The notes: generated from the sequence alone by a model not told the origin. Counted from the stretch's first letter, positions 1 to 8,624 are shown. The stretch: 64,000 bases of DNA from Vibrio sp. RE88 (GCF_013113835.1 NZ_VTYQ01000003.1:124001-188000), one strand, 5' to 3'. Translations and numbers: made by a program.

Positions 1-314
1 CTAGCCAACCCTTGCCCCCAGTACTCTTCTGCGAGTAAATAGCCGATATGAGCACTACCGCTGTCTTGATAGACAAATACGAAACCTGCTAACGCACCAT
101 CGTTAGCTCTCACTACATAAAGCACGCTTTCATCATTCATTTTGCTTAACCAGCTCTCTGCTGATTCATTAGACCTGACTTGGTGAAAGTACGGTGGTAA
201 ATTCTCAACGACCTTTTCTGTCAAGGTTGCTTGAATTTCAGATAGAAAATGAGCATTGCGGTCACCATCTTTAAACTGCTTTATGGTTAACCTGTTTGTA
301 CGATATGCTTCCAC
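1..314 (-). CDS. GNAT-family N-acetyltransferase (C-terminus cut by window edge)
   Basis: The visible 104 residues have the GNAT layout: an N-terminal strand-helix-helix, a central strand pair (VLYVVRAN, LAGFVFVYQD) and the start of the acetyl-CoA loop, read as GYLLAEEYWGQGLA, which matches the Q/R-x-x-G-x-G/A motif. No ATG is available; a GTG at 314 is preceded by GGGAGG at good spacing, so I chose it. The substrate cannot be told. It is the first of six acetyltransferase genes in the first 6 kb. Confidence 0.8.
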   Translation of the reverse strand, partial: MEAYRTNRLTIKQFKDGDRNAHFLSEIQATLTEKVVENLPPYFHQVRSNESAESWLSKMNDESVLYVVRANDGALAGFVFVYQDSGSAHIGYLLAEEYWGQGLA

Positions 315-337
315 CGGAACCTCCCTTACTCTTAAGC

Positions 338-562
338 TCATCTGTGTTTACGGTGCTTTTTAGCTAGCCTTTCGTTGCCCCGTTTGTAATTGCCAGTGAC
401 TCTCGCCATCAGTTGCTGTTGGTCATGATTTGAGAGCGTGCTGACCTTTGAAGCGAATTCAGATGCCTGTTTTCCACGCAATATGGTAACAATCTTTCCG
501 TTACGCAAAATCCTCAGTTCAGTCCGAGTTTTCTCAAAGGAAAAGCCTAGGTCAGATTCCAT
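338..562 (-). CDS. small conserved hypothetical protein, basic C-terminus
   Basis: 74 residues starting at an ATG with GAGGAG eight bases upstream, just after the stop of the upstream nucleotidyltransferase gene, so the two are probably translated together. The N-terminus looks like two short strands (TELRILRNGKIVTIL). The C-terminus is basic (MARVTGNYKRGNERLAKKH) and could contact nucleic acid. I do not recognise a function. Confidence 0.6.
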   Translation of the reverse strand: MESDLGFSFEKTRTELRILRNGKIVTILRGKQASEFASKVSTLSNHDQQQLMARVTGNYKRGNERLAKKHRKHR

Positions 563-563
563 A

Positions 564-1334
564 TTAGTGCTCCTCAACTTCAAACTGGGAAGCGACTCGT
601 CTACCCCACCCGTTTGCTAATTGCTGAATATCCTCAATACCATAGGGTTGACCTTCAATCATGCGTAGTGCAAGTTCTAAACTCTGTGATTCTTTTGGAT
701 AATGGCGTAATACGGCTTTTGCACACGACGTTATCTCCACGTGCCAACTGTTATCCTTTTCTGCGATCAAGGTGTAAGCGCTACGGAGAATCTTCTTAGC
801 CAACATTTTACCGATATACTTTTTGTTTGACTCATTGAGCTCATTACATGCTTGGCTAATGAATGATGAGAGATCACTGTTGAGAGCAAAACCGATTTTC
901 CGGCCTGGTTGTAACCGATTGAATTTCTGGGACAAGTCGTCACCTAACACACAACAACAGCAGTGTTTTAACCAAAACTGCCAGTGATAAATTTCATTTG
1001 GAGAAAGAATTGCTTCTAGATGGCCAGGATCGAAGTCTATCTTGCTGAAAATAGTTAACTCTAGCTCTAATTTTGATTTGGTGGCCTTAAGTTTTCGTTC
1101 GGTTTCTTGGTCCAAAGGCTTATTGAAAACAATAGATAAGTCTAAATCAGACTCAAGCTCAACCGCAGTGCCCCTAGCTACACTCCCATATAGATAAAGG
1201 CTATGAATTTTGTCTGAAAAAGTGTCACGTAAACAGCTAACTACATGGTCAACTGACTGCCTAAACGCGGGCTGAATATAGGCGACTGAACAATGATTAA
1301 GAATGTAACCTTGCTCGTCCAACCCGTTATTCAT
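564..1334 (-). CDS. aminoglycoside nucleotidyltransferase-like protein (NTP_transf_2)
   Basis: The Pol-beta-type nucleotidyltransferase signature is present near residue 50: LYGSVARGTAVELESDLDLS, giving the G-S-x11-D-x-D metal-binding pair. The following helical region resembles AadA/ANT proteins in length (about 256 residues). The family transfers AMP to small molecules such as aminoglycosides, but many genomic members have no proven drug substrate. The start is uncertain: GTG 1355, ATG 1343 and ATG 1334 are all in frame. I prefer 1334 because it overlaps the upstream stop, which suggests coupling. Confidence 0.7.
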   Translation of the reverse strand: MNNGLDEQGYILNHCSVAYIQPAFRQSVDHVVSCLRDTFSDKIHSLYLYGSVARGTAVELESDLDLSIVFNKPLDQETERKLKATKSKLELELTIFSKIDFDPGHLEAILSPNEIYHWQFWLKHCCCCVLGDDLSQKFNRLQPGRKIGFALNSDLSSFISQACNELNESNKKYIGKMLAKKILRSAYTLIAEKDNSWHVEITSCAKAVLRHYPKESQSLELALRMIEGQPYGIEDIQQLANGWGRRVASQFEVEEH

Positions 1335-1881
1335 TGGTTTCATCAAGTTTGTCACGCCATTCTTGTTGTAATATTGCCATAACTACCGTGTCCCACCAGC
1401 GCCCTTTAAAATACCTGCTCTCTTTGAATACCGCTTCTCTGCGCATACCCAAGTCTGAGCAAAGCTTTAGTGCAGCACGGTTTTCCTTAATCGTTTCAGC
1501 GTATATCCGATGCACATTAAGCGTACTAAACCCATAATTTGCCAAAGCCGTCGCGGCTTCATAAATCAAACCACTTCCCTGAAATGAACGTGCTATTCCA
1601 CATCCCATTGATGCATTATGCTCATCTTCCAATCTCAAGCATACCGTACCAATAAAGATACCTTGCTGTTTATGCTCTATTGCAAGTTGGTAACTGCTTC
1701 TTGGTATTTCAGCAGCCTGTTTAATAAACAATTTGGTCAATTGACGGTATTTTTCTGCTTTGCTGTCCGCTTCGTCATAGAAACGTTGATACTTTTCGTC
1801 TTGAGATATCGCCACAAACGCGGCTTCATCTTCTAGCGACATGTCTCTGACAACAAGTCTTGCTGTTTCTAGCCTAAACAA
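1327..1881 (-). CDS. GNAT acetyltransferase, RimJ/RimL type
   Basis: The N-terminus LETARLVVRDM is typical of the RimJ/RimL branch (Acetyltransf_3). The acetyl-CoA loop is degenerate but recognisable in ARSFQGSGLIYEAATAL, and the family's NVHRIYAET...N..A..L...LGM block is present near the C-terminus. Start is a TTG with AGGGA seven bases upstream. These enzymes acetylate protein N-termini or small amines; the target here is unknown. It overlaps the next gene by a few bases. Confidence 0.8.
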   Translation of the reverse strand: MFRLETARLVVRDMSLEDEAAFVAISQDEKYQRFYDEADSKAEKYRQLTKLFIKQAAEIPRSSYQLAIEHKQQGIFIGTVCLRLEDEHNASMGCGIARSFQGSGLIYEAATALANYGFSTLNVHRIYAETIKENRAALKLCSDLGMRREAVFKESRYFKGRWWDTVVMAILQQEWRDKLDETNE

Positions 1882-1890
1882 TTGCTTTCC

Positions 1891-2355
1891 CTAAAGGTGC
1901 TTTTCCATAACAAAATTTGTCAGTACCTGACCACGCATCTCAACCTGTTGCTCTTTCACTACTTTAAACCCCATCCGCTCATAGAAAGGACGAGCAGTAA
2001 TACTCACCTCCGAGTAGAGGCGGCTGATACCCTTGTCATTCGCAGCCTTTAACACATGCTCCATAAGCGCCCGACCAACGCCCTTACCCTGGAAAGCGTG
2101 ATGACAAAAGAAATGATCCACTAACCCGGAATGTTGCAAATCGGTATACCCCGCGACTTGCCCGCTCATTTCAGCGATGTAAGGGTTAATTTGGGACATT
2201 TTGTTTTTCCACTTTTCAATGTCCCATCCTTCCGGAGCCCATGCTTCAACCTGTTCTTGAGTATAATGTTGGCGATTTACATTTCGGACGGTGTAGAAAT
2301 ACACCTCCCAAAGCGCTTTAGCATCTTCTGGCTGATATCGACGAATAGTAATCAT
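1891..2355 (-). CDS. GNAT-family N-acetyltransferase
   Basis: Starts at the ATG giving MITIRRYQ, with AAGGAG at good spacing; the longer open frame upstream runs into the terminator and is not coding. The acetyl-CoA motif is HHAFQGKGVGRALMEHV and the C-terminal ITARPFYERMGF motif is complete. This layout matches the YafP/ElaA-like single-domain GNATs. A bidirectional-looking hairpin lies just upstream, so it probably has its own promoter. Confidence 0.82.
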   Translation of the reverse strand: MITIRRYQPEDAKALWEVYFYTVRNVNRQHYTQEQVEAWAPEGWDIEKWKNKMSQINPYIAEMSGQVAGYTDLQHSGLVDHFFCHHAFQGKGVGRALMEHVLKAANDKGISRLYSEVSITARPFYERMGFKVVKEQQVEMRGQVLTNFVMEKHL

Positions 2356-2392
2356 AGCGCTCTCCTTAGGTTGCAGGTCTTTGTTATAACAT

Positions 2393-2422
2393 AAAAAAAG
2401 CTCGCTAATCATTAGCGAGCTT
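2393..2422 (-). terminator. rho-independent terminator of the FMN reductase gene
   Basis: Perfect 12-bp inverted repeat (AAGCTCGCTAAT / ATTAGCGAGCTT) around a single central base. On the minus strand it is followed by seven T. It sits downstream of the gene ending at 2484. Confidence 0.85.
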
Positions 2423-2483
2423 GGATCAAACTTTTGCTCAGTTTGGCTAAAGGTAAGTCACAGATTACATAGACTTAGCTACG

Positions 2484-3002
2484 TCATGCCTTAGAAGGCT
2501 CTCGACAAATACTCTCACTAAACCATTCAGCGATGGCACGAGCTCGCCCAAGGTCTTCTTCTTCGCTAACAGGAAGATAAGCAAAGCCTCTAAACTCAAG
2601 CTGCATGTAGCGAGCAGTAAGCTTAAAAGGTTCAATAAAACAATCTGGTAATTCATGATTGTAGCCAGTCGAGATAACAGATATTCCCTTACCTTTCAGC
2701 TGGCGTCCAAGTTGCTTTTCTATGGTCAACAGATCTGACAAGCGATCGAAGAACACTTTCAGTTGTGCCGACATGGAATACCAATAGACAGGCGAAGCGA
2801 ACACAATGTGATCATAGGTGGTAAGCATGCGAATCAAAGGAATAAAATCATCGCTGCGATTTTCGTGTAGATAGTCATAATAAGAGAGTTGGTAATCCGC
2901 TAAATCAAACACCGTAGCATTTGTCATCTCAACAAATTTATTCACTAAGTGACGCGTATTACCATCTGTTTTTGACGTACCCAAGACCACTGCTACCTTC
3001 AT
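2484..3002 (-). CDS. NAD(P)H-dependent FMN reductase / flavodoxin-fold protein
   Basis: Flavodoxin-like fold. The FMN phosphate loop is at the N-terminus (VVLGTSKTDGNTRHLV) and the second flavin-contacting segment is HIVFASPVYWYSMSAQLKVFFDR, which is diagnostic for the NADPH-dependent FMN reductase / MdaB-like group. 172 residues is a normal length. It likely reduces quinones, azo compounds or flavin in the cytoplasm. ATG 3002 is preceded by an AGAGGG ribosome site. Its own terminator follows. Confidence 0.82.
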   Translation of the reverse strand: MKVAVVLGTSKTDGNTRHLVNKFVEMTNATVFDLADYQLSYYDYLHENRSDDFIPLIRMLTTYDHIVFASPVYWYSMSAQLKVFFDRLSDLLTIEKQLGRQLKGKGISVISTGYNHELPDCFIEPFKLTARYMQLEFRGFAYLPVSEEEDLGRARAIAEWFSESICREPSKA

Positions 3003-3026
3003 TAGAATTCCCTCTAGTTTAGTAAG

Positions 3027-3428
3027 CTAGGCCGTTTTTTCGGTGAAATGTCCGCAATCGCTACATTTATAACCGTGTTTATAGAAAAACAGCGGAAAGC
3101 CTAAAAGAATAAAGACTAAAAAAGCGGGTCGCTTACCTTTGGTAAACGGCTCTAGTTTTAGGCTACCACAGTTAGGGCAATGATCTTGTGAAGTGGAACT
3201 TTCTTCAGAGCATAAAGCATCAGAATAGTCGGTATTAATGATAATGGTCGCTTGCTCGGCATCCTCTTCCTGAACCATTAAACGAACTCCGCCAATCGCA
3301 TTTGAATAGAGCCACTGGGTGTTAACGGTATATTCGTCAGCAATATTGCTTTCAATTCCAGCGGCTTCCAAGCTCGCTTTCGCAATATGAGCCTCATGAG
3401 GGAAAGAAAAACGAGCTACAACTACCAT
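3027..3428 (-). CDS. DUF2007-type protein with zinc ribbon and one membrane segment
   Basis: The N-terminal 70 residues match the DUF2007 pattern (putative prokaryotic signal-transducing fold: MVVVARFSFPHEAHIAKASLEAAGIES). Then comes a CPNCGS...CSDCGH zinc ribbon with a hydrophobic segment (AFLVFILLGFPLFFY) between the two cysteine pairs, an arrangement known for this family. Function unknown; possibly a membrane-proximal sensor. Confidence 0.7.
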   Translation of the reverse strand: MVVVARFSFPHEAHIAKASLEAAGIESNIADEYTVNTQWLYSNAIGGVRLMVQEEDAEQATIIINTDYSDALCSEESSTSQDHCPNCGSLKLEPFTKGKRPAFLVFILLGFPLFFYKHGYKCSDCGHFTEKTA

Positions 3429-3443
3429 ACAACCTCTCTTGTG

Positions 3444-4016
3444 CTAAACCATCACTCTTCGCATGCCATTTTTTTCGGACGTGTCACAGTCAGCTAACTC
3501 CAACTCGTACTCTGCTCTGGCACTTTCACTCAAATAGACCGCCATACCTTCAAATAGGTTCCATAGCTCTTGGCCATATTTCAACTTAAACTCTTCGCTT
3601 GCTAACACCAACTCAAGTTCATTGGCAACGGTCAACTCACAAAACTGGTGTAACTGCTCTTCCGTCATCTCGAATACCGAGCCCGTAAATCGGTCACGAA
3701 ACTCGATGAACAATTTAGAATCAAACTGAGGAAACACATAGTCTCTGTCGCAAGAGCAATAGAGATAAACCAGATCTTCTGCTTCTCGACCAATAACCGC
3801 GGCGATTTCACTTCGCATTTCCAGTGAGACCATGCTCTCATCAAATCCAGCGGTTCCGTATGCTGCATGGAAGAGGCCAGCGCTCCTGACAGTTTCACTC
3901 GCCTGCCATTTTGCCAGCAAGGACTCTGTTCCAACCAAGTGGGATTCAAGCGAACCGTTTAAGTGCTGAAAGTCACCCGCCCCTAGAGATTTCAAACGAT
4001 CAAAGTGTGTATTCAT
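3444..4016 (-). CDS. DUF6817-like conserved protein
   Basis: 190 residues. The N-terminus holds HLNGSLESHLVGTESLLAKW and VRSAGLFHAAYGT. The spaced histidines resemble an HD-like or metal-binding helical bundle and match the DUF6817 family as I remember it. The biochemical role is not known. It is in the same orientation and close to its neighbours, so it may belong to a loose operon. Confidence 0.55.
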   Translation of the reverse strand: MNTHFDRLKSLGAGDFQHLNGSLESHLVGTESLLAKWQASETVRSAGLFHAAYGTAGFDESMVSLEMRSEIAAVIGREAEDLVYLYCSCDRDYVFPQFDSKLFIEFRDRFTGSVFEMTEEQLHQFCELTVANELELVLASEEFKLKYGQELWNLFEGMAVYLSESARAEYELELADCDTSEKNGMRRVMV

Positions 4017-4034
4017 AATTGATTTCTTTTTAGT

Positions 4035-4511
4035 TTAATCAGTAATGACCTTAGACATGTTGTAACCAGTGACCACAAATCCCAACTCTTCATATAGCTT
4101 CCGAGCCCGCTCATTGTTGAAGGCAACGCGCAATTTAATCTGTTTAATACCGACATCTTTCATTTTCGCTTCCAAAAGCTCGATAGCCTTACTACCTAAA
4201 CCTTGCCCTCGAAAGGCTTCCATAACGTAAAAGTCGTAGATAAATGTCGACCCTTCTTTTTGATTAACGCAATGCCACAAGTAACCTGCCAATATTGATT
4301 CGCCCTCTTTTTCAGCATCGATGCACAGCAGCGACTGGCCGTTTGTCTCAACACCATCGGGAAAACAACGCTTCAAAGCCTGATGAGCGAGCTCAAGAGA
4401 CTTTTCAGCAGCGTGGCCTTGATTCTCTGCAATATCCTGCGCATAGGCCTCGGCAGCATATTGATAAAAATCCGCAAACTCTTCCGTTCGCATTTCTCTC
4501 AGCTTAACCAT
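4035..4511 (-). CDS. GNAT-family N-acetyltransferase
   Basis: 158 residues. The conserved blocks are FIYDFYVMEAFRGQGLGSKAIELLEAKM (acetyl-CoA loop R-G-Q-G-L-G) and FNNERARKLYEELGFVVTGYNMSK. The form of the C-terminal block is common in GNATs that acetylate amino groups of small molecules. The specific substrate cannot be told. Confidence 0.82.
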   Translation of the reverse strand: MVKLREMRTEEFADFYQYAAEAYAQDIAENQGHAAEKSLELAHQALKRCFPDGVETNGQSLLCIDAEKEGESILAGYLWHCVNQKEGSTFIYDFYVMEAFRGQGLGSKAIELLEAKMKDVGIKQIKLRVAFNNERARKLYEELGFVVTGYNMSKVITD

Positions 4512-4520
4512 ATTTATCTT

Positions 4521-5003
4521 TTAACCTCGACCACAAACTGGTGTCATCATGATGTGTTGAGGGCCAACAGGGCCACCTAAGTACAACTCGGTCGTATCAG
4601 TGAAACCACTACTCAAATAACATCGATAGGCGGGCTCGTTTCGACAGTTCACCGTGAGATAAAGCGAGTTGACTTGTGGATAGGTTTGACCAACGTACTG
4701 GGGAAGCAGTTTAAGTGCATCACGTGCAATACCTTGCCCCTGTAGATTACGATCAATCAACAATGCTCTGATTCCAATACCGCCTTCCGGGCAGAAACTG
4801 AATTTCTCAGCATAGCCTATATCAAGAAGAAAGAAGCCCACGGGCTGATCGCCTTTCATAATCACGTAGGGATGTTCACTTTCTTTCAATTCGGGGATCA
4901 TTTCACCAATGTTATCAACGGTAAACTGAGCTTGTTCAGGTGTAACGCTTAATGCATGTATAAGGTGTGCTTTTTCAGCACTGTACTTTTCTATAGAAAT
5001 CAT
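4521..5003 (-). CDS. GNAT-family N-acetyltransferase
   Basis: The acetyl-CoA loop reads LIDRNLQGQGIARDALKLL and the C-terminal block VNCRNEPAYRCYLSSGF. I start at MISIEKYS (5003), which begins three bases before the neighbouring stop and fits the usual GNAT N-terminus; the longer frame runs back into the upstream gene. The N-terminal part (EKAHLIHALSVTPEQ) resembles the SpeG/PaiA-like group only weakly. Confidence 0.78.
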   Translation of the reverse strand: MISIEKYSAEKAHLIHALSVTPEQAQFTVDNIGEMIPELKESEHPYVIMKGDQPVGFFLLDIGYAEKFSFCPEGGIGIRALLIDRNLQGQGIARDALKLLPQYVGQTYPQVNSLYLTVNCRNEPAYRCYLSSGFTDTTELYLGGPVGPQHIMMTPVCGRG

Positions 5004-5005
5004 AA

Positions 5006-5500
5006 TTATCCGAATAATTTTTCCAACCAAACGGAGCTGATATAGCTTCCGTTTTTCTTTGCATAGGAATCAAAAACACCCACTTCTTGGAACCCAAATT
5101 TCTTATGCAAAGCAATTGAGGCCTCGTTTGGTAAAGCAATACCAGATAGCGCACGATGAACACCCTGCAGCTTTAACTCCTCCATAAGTGCTTGATATAA
5201 TGCAGAGCCGGCACCTTTTCCTTTTGCGTCAGATGAAAGATATATCGTCACTTCTACTGTGTCTGCGAACGCCTCAGATGATCGGTATGGTTGCGAACAG
5301 GCAAATCCAACAATGTTTCCCAGATGCTCTGCTACCAATAATTGATGCTTAGTGTTTGGTGAAAATTGTTCAAACCAATTTAAACGGTTTTCTAATGTAA
5401 AAGGTCTTTCTTCGAAGCGAGCATTGGTGTTGGCAATGTAATAGTTGAAGACATCGGTGATTGACCGAACATCGCTGTGAAGTGCAGTTCTAATCTTCAT
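5006..5500 (-). CDS. GNAT, phosphinothricin / methionine sulfoximine acetyltransferase-like
   Basis: The order IRTALHSDVRSITDVFNYYIANTN, then VEVTIYLSSDAKGKGAGSALYQALM, then the signature ALPNEASIALHKKFGFQEVGVF matches the PAT/MddA subfamily, which acetylates phosphinothricin, methionine sulfoximine or sulfone. 164 residues is a usual length. Its stop overlaps the next gene's start region and it abuts the RimJ-like gene at 5500. Confidence 0.8.
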   Translation of the reverse strand: MKIRTALHSDVRSITDVFNYYIANTNARFEERPFTLENRLNWFEQFSPNTKHQLLVAEHLGNIVGFACSQPYRSSEAFADTVEVTIYLSSDAKGKGAGSALYQALMEELKLQGVHRALSGIALPNEASIALHKKFGFQEVGVFDSYAKKNGSYISSVWLEKLFG

Positions 5501-6021
5501 TACTGAACCTCCATAGACTTTGCATCAATCGAGAAAGTTACCAAACCATCGCATTCTCCATACAGGTTGATACCAACCTCTCGCTGCATTCCAAGTTTGT
5601 TCAAAATGGTGGCCGAAGGTTTGTTCGCTTCCAGAGATACACCATATATTTTCTCATGCTTACCGAGTTTAAAGGTTTCTCGTATCAATGCCTCGGATGC
5701 TTCAATGATATACCCCTTCCCCTGATACTCTGGCAGTAGCGCGTATCGGATATCACTGAACTCTGGGTTTTCACATACTTCAACGCCTGCGTACCCCATC
5801 TTTCTAGTTGGATTTTCTCTGTAACAGATGATGTAGGAACCAAAACCATACTGCCTCCAGTGCTCTACTCTGTTGGCGTGATGCTGCAGAATTTCTGGTT
5901 CTGAATAAGCCGCTCCCTTTGGCAGGAACTTGGTTAAACTATCTGAACTTAGTACTTGCCTGTAGACATCAACATCTGTCTCTTCAACTGGCTTTAATAT
6001 CAAGCGTTCCGTATACAACAT
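5500..6021 (-). CDS. GNAT acetyltransferase, RimJ/RimL type
   Basis: Starts MLYTERLILKPV, the classic RimJ/RimL opening. The loop LLPEYQGKGYIIEASEALI carries G-K-G but has the bulky YII stretch where alanine or glycine is common. The C-terminal block SLEANKPSATILNKLGMQRE is complete. The final base of the stop overlaps the start of the next gene, indicating translational coupling with the PAT-like gene. Confidence 0.8.
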   Translation of the reverse strand: MLYTERLILKPVEETDVDVYRQVLSSDSLTKFLPKGAAYSEPEILQHHANRVEHWRQYGFGSYIICYRENPTRKMGYAGVEVCENPEFSDIRYALLPEYQGKGYIIEASEALIRETFKLGKHEKIYGVSLEANKPSATILNKLGMQREVGINLYGECDGLVTFSIDAKSMEVQ

Positions 6022-6064
6022 ATTCCCTTTACCCTGACATATTTGATTCGAGCGCTCAGCTCAA

Positions 6065-6388
6065 TCAAAGATCAAATTCAGCATTGTGTAGTTTGAGCAC
6101 ATTCACCAGAGGTTCTTCCCACCCCAGACAAAGCTTAAGCTGTTCGACAATAGGCTTCACCTGAGCTTTATCAACATTTATCTCTATCTTAAGCAAGTCA
6201 TAATTCTCTACTCGACCTTTATCGCCGAACACCGGGTTAGCACCGTCCAGTGCACGATGAGAGCCCGTCATGGCGCCAAACGCCCAACAGTGGTCGTAAT
6301 CACCAATCTTATCGACACCAGATTCATGTAGTGTGCTCAGAACTTGTGCCTTTTGGGCAGGTTGGCAAAAGATTTCTAATTTATACAT
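6065..6388 (-). CDS. YqfO/NIF3 insert-like (PII/CutA-fold) protein
   Basis: 107 residues with MYKLEIFCQPAQKAQVLSTLHESGVDKIGDYDHC and a conserved second half GANPVFGDKGRVENYDLLKIE. This matches the stand-alone version of the PII-like domain inserted in YqfO/NIF3 proteins (COG3323). Such proteins are thought to bind metal or small ligands; no reaction is known. Confidence 0.7.
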   Translation of the reverse strand: MYKLEIFCQPAQKAQVLSTLHESGVDKIGDYDHCWAFGAMTGSHRALDGANPVFGDKGRVENYDLLKIEINVDKAQVKPIVEQLKLCLGWEEPLVNVLKLHNAEFDL

Positions 6389-6400
6389 CTTGTCATTCTT

Positions 6401-6805
6401 TTAAATCGTGGATTCCACTTCAATCCTAAACGGCTCACAAGGCGTGCCTTGATGGTACTTCAACTGCCATTTTTCACCCGTAAACACCCAAATTGACGAA
6501 CGTTTGGTATACAAACTTGCGCTTCCCTTAGAATCAACCCAAGCAGATTTATACAGCAGCAATTGAACAGAAGGTTCAAGCGCAATACATTCAAATGATT
6601 GTGAATGTATCTTGCCTGTTGAAGGCTCCTCGTTCTTCATCAGCTCTAAGATCGATTGCAGATCAAAGCTTCTGCCTGAGCGCCCCACTTCAACGAAATC
6701 AGGATGGAGTAAACGCATAACCTCATGTTCGTTCTGGCGGGTTTCATATTGTTGAAGCAAGAGTTCTTGTTCAATGAGGCATTTCATCTGCGTAGTACCT
6801 GTCAT
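6401..6805 (-). CDS. DUF4440 / SnoaL-like (NTF2-fold) protein
   Basis: 134 residues with LIEQELLLQQYETRQNEHEVMRLLHPDFVEVGRSGRSFDLQSIL and a C-terminal SIWVFTGEKWQLKYHQGTPC. This is the cone-shaped NTF2 fold of the DUF4440 group. Several members bind small molecules; the role is unknown. An ATG at 6805 follows AAAGG. It is the last gene of the leftmost minus-strand cluster and its promoter should lie between 6806 and 6959. Confidence 0.72.
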   Translation of the reverse strand: MTGTTQMKCLIEQELLLQQYETRQNEHEVMRLLHPDFVEVGRSGRSFDLQSILELMKNEEPSTGKIHSQSFECIALEPSVQLLLYKSAWVDSKGSASLYTKRSSIWVFTGEKWQLKYHQGTPCEPFRIEVESTI

Positions 6806-6959
6806 CACATGCCTTTCAATAGCCTGAAGATATCACTCCAGACTGCCATATGAAACACGTCAATTGATAAAGAAAACTTAACGCACATTCTTCACATACC
6901 TTTATTTGCAGGCCCCGTCCCTATAAAATACGCAAAACATTTATCAACACGGATACCCC

Positions 6960-7481
6960 ATGGCAAAACTGACTCTGCAAGAACAAATGCTGAAAGCTGG
7001 TTTAGTGAATGAAAAGAAGCTAAAGAAGGCCAAAAAAGGTTCAAAAAAATCACGCGTACAAGCTCGTGAAGTAAAAGCCGCAGTCGAAGAACAAAAACGT
7101 CAACAGCAAGAGCGTGATAAAGAGCTAAGCAACCAACAAAATGAGCAGCGTCTGAACAAAGAAATTCAGTCGCAAATCAAACAGTTTATCGAGATGAACA
7201 AAATCGATCAGAAAGATGGTGATATTAAATACAACTTCACCGATGGAACGCTCGTCAAATCCCTTTACGTTGAATCGATTATCCGCGAACAACTTATCAA
7301 AGGTATTCTTGCTATCGCCCGTCATGAAGATGGTTATGCGGTGATCCCCGGGGTTGTTGCAAACAAAATTGCACAACGTGATGACCAGGTCATCATTGAG
7401 CTCAAAGAGCCAGAATCAGACGTGCCAGCCGAAGACGATCCATATGCAGACTATGTAGTCCCAGACGATCTGATGTGGTAA
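6960..7481 (+). CDS. DUF2058 family protein (YaiL-like)
   Basis: The protein starts MAKLTLQEQMLKAGLVNEKKLKKAKKGSKK, exactly the conserved DUF2058 opening. A long basic and glutamine-rich coiled coil follows (residues about 25-75), then a compact C-terminal domain (IKYNFTDG, VIPGVVANKIAQRD). Nucleoprotein or polysome-associated function has been proposed for relatives; not shown. It is a rare plus-strand gene in this flank, with its own upstream region and a clear terminator. Confidence 0.88.
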   Translation: MAKLTLQEQMLKAGLVNEKKLKKAKKGSKKSRVQAREVKAAVEEQKRQQQERDKELSNQQNEQRLNKEIQSQIKQFIEMNKIDQKDGDIKYNFTDGTLVKSLYVESIIREQLIKGILAIARHEDGYAVIPGVVANKIAQRDDQVIIELKEPESDVPAEDDPYADYVVPDDLMW

Positions 7482-7483
7482 AG

Positions 7484-7516
7484 AAAAAAGCCACTCGGTA
7501 ACCGAGTGGCTTTTTA
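7484..7516. terminator. bidirectional rho-independent terminator
   Basis: Stem GCCACTCGGT / ACCGAGTGGC flanked by A-run on the left and T-run on the right. It serves the DUF2058 gene and also the convergent S66 peptidase gene. Confidence 0.9.
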
Positions 7517-7536
7517 ACTGGCGTTATGCGAGCTAT

Positions 7537-8565
7537 TTATCGCAGGGTTTGTACTATTTTCCCTTTGCCATCCTTAAAATGAACTTCTGCGTGCGCGCCG
7601 TTAAAGAGTGCCAAGTTAGGCGGTAGATGACCTATATCCACGTCATATAGAACAGGCACATTTAAGTCATTGGCAACAGAAAGGAAAGCTTCACTAGACG
7701 TTATTGCTTTTCCACAATTATCTAAAACCGCGTTTCTTCCAAACAACAGTCCACTAATCTGTTCAAAAACACCTTGGTACTTTAACCCTTGCAAAGCGCG
7801 CTTTAACACTGTCGGTGGCATCTCTGCATTCTCTAAATACAGAATCAAACCGTCATTTGGATAGCATTGTTTAAAGCGCTCAAGATCGAGATACTCTGTC
7901 CCAATCAGGTGAACCATAGTATCAAAGCAGCCTCCTATCAGACGGCCACTAAAACTCAACTCTTCAACATCACCTACCGCTTTCCACTGAGTTCTCTCTG
8001 TTTTATTTAAGCAGCAATTCGGCTGAGTTTCGAAAGACTCACCAGCAACCTGATAAAAATCAGAAGAGAGCTGCGTGATTTCAGCCCCAGCTTTGGCTGT
8101 CATAACATTCAAGGTGTTTGCGGTGAGCTCGTCAGTTTCAAGTGGGTTTAACTCCATTAAATTGGAGCCATGTAAAGTCGACCAACCTAATTGCGTGGTA
8201 AGCACTGAGCTGATAGTACTCACGTCAGAAAAGCCAAATACCCATTTTGGCTTAACCTGCTTCAATTTTTCAAAATCAAGGAGAGGCAGAAGATCCATCG
8301 CAAATTCACCCCCCCAAGGTGGAGCAACCGCCGAAATGGAGTCATCGCACAAGAACTTCATCAACTCTTCTGCTCTCATTGATGGAGTCGCACTCACATG
8401 CTTTTCGTTTTCTCTTAGGCAACGGCCTTCGATTACACTATATCCAAGGCTTCGAAGGTGTTCCAAGACGAGGTCTAAACGTTGGTGACACCCTGAAGGA
8501 ACACCCGAAGAAAAAGCGGTAACAGCGATCTTATCCCCTTTCTGTAGAGGCTCTGGGTATTTCAT
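7537..8565 (-). CDS. S66 family serine peptidase, MccF / LD-carboxypeptidase type
   Basis: 342 residues, the usual length. The nucleophile is in the FGFSDVST segment (G-x-S-D), preceded by the conserved PPWGGEFAMDLLP. The other two expected catalytic residues are Glu in LYLENAEM and His in DIGHLPPN. S66 enzymes cleave L,D-peptide bonds of recycled peptidoglycan; the MccF branch also cleaves the amide of microcin C-type antibiotics. The GFSD form and the long mid region fit MccF better than LdcA. The role here, immunity or recycling, is inference. Confidence 0.82.
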   Translation of the reverse strand: MKYPEPLQKGDKIAVTAFSSGVPSGCHQRLDLVLEHLRSLGYSVIEGRCLRENEKHVSATPSMRAEELMKFLCDDSISAVAPPWGGEFAMDLLPLLDFEKLKQVKPKWVFGFSDVSTISSVLTTQLGWSTLHGSNLMELNPLETDELTANTLNVMTAKAGAEITQLSSDFYQVAGESFETQPNCCLNKTERTQWKAVGDVEELSFSGRLIGGCFDTMVHLIGTEYLDLERFKQCYPNDGLILYLENAEMPPTVLKRALQGLKYQGVFEQISGLLFGRNAVLDNCGKAITSSEAFLSVANDLNVPVLYDVDIGHLPPNLALFNGAHAEVHFKDGKGKIVQTLR

Positions 8566-8624
8566 AGTATTCCTATTTTATTATTTATTTTTTCTTGCCA
8601 CTAAATATAAGAAAATTGATCAAA

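Noticed and set aside
5919..6164. Plus-strand open frames over minus-strand genes, such as 5919-6164, 8075-8488 and 33748-34029
   Set aside because: They are antisense shadows of well-supported genes, with no ribosome sites or family features.
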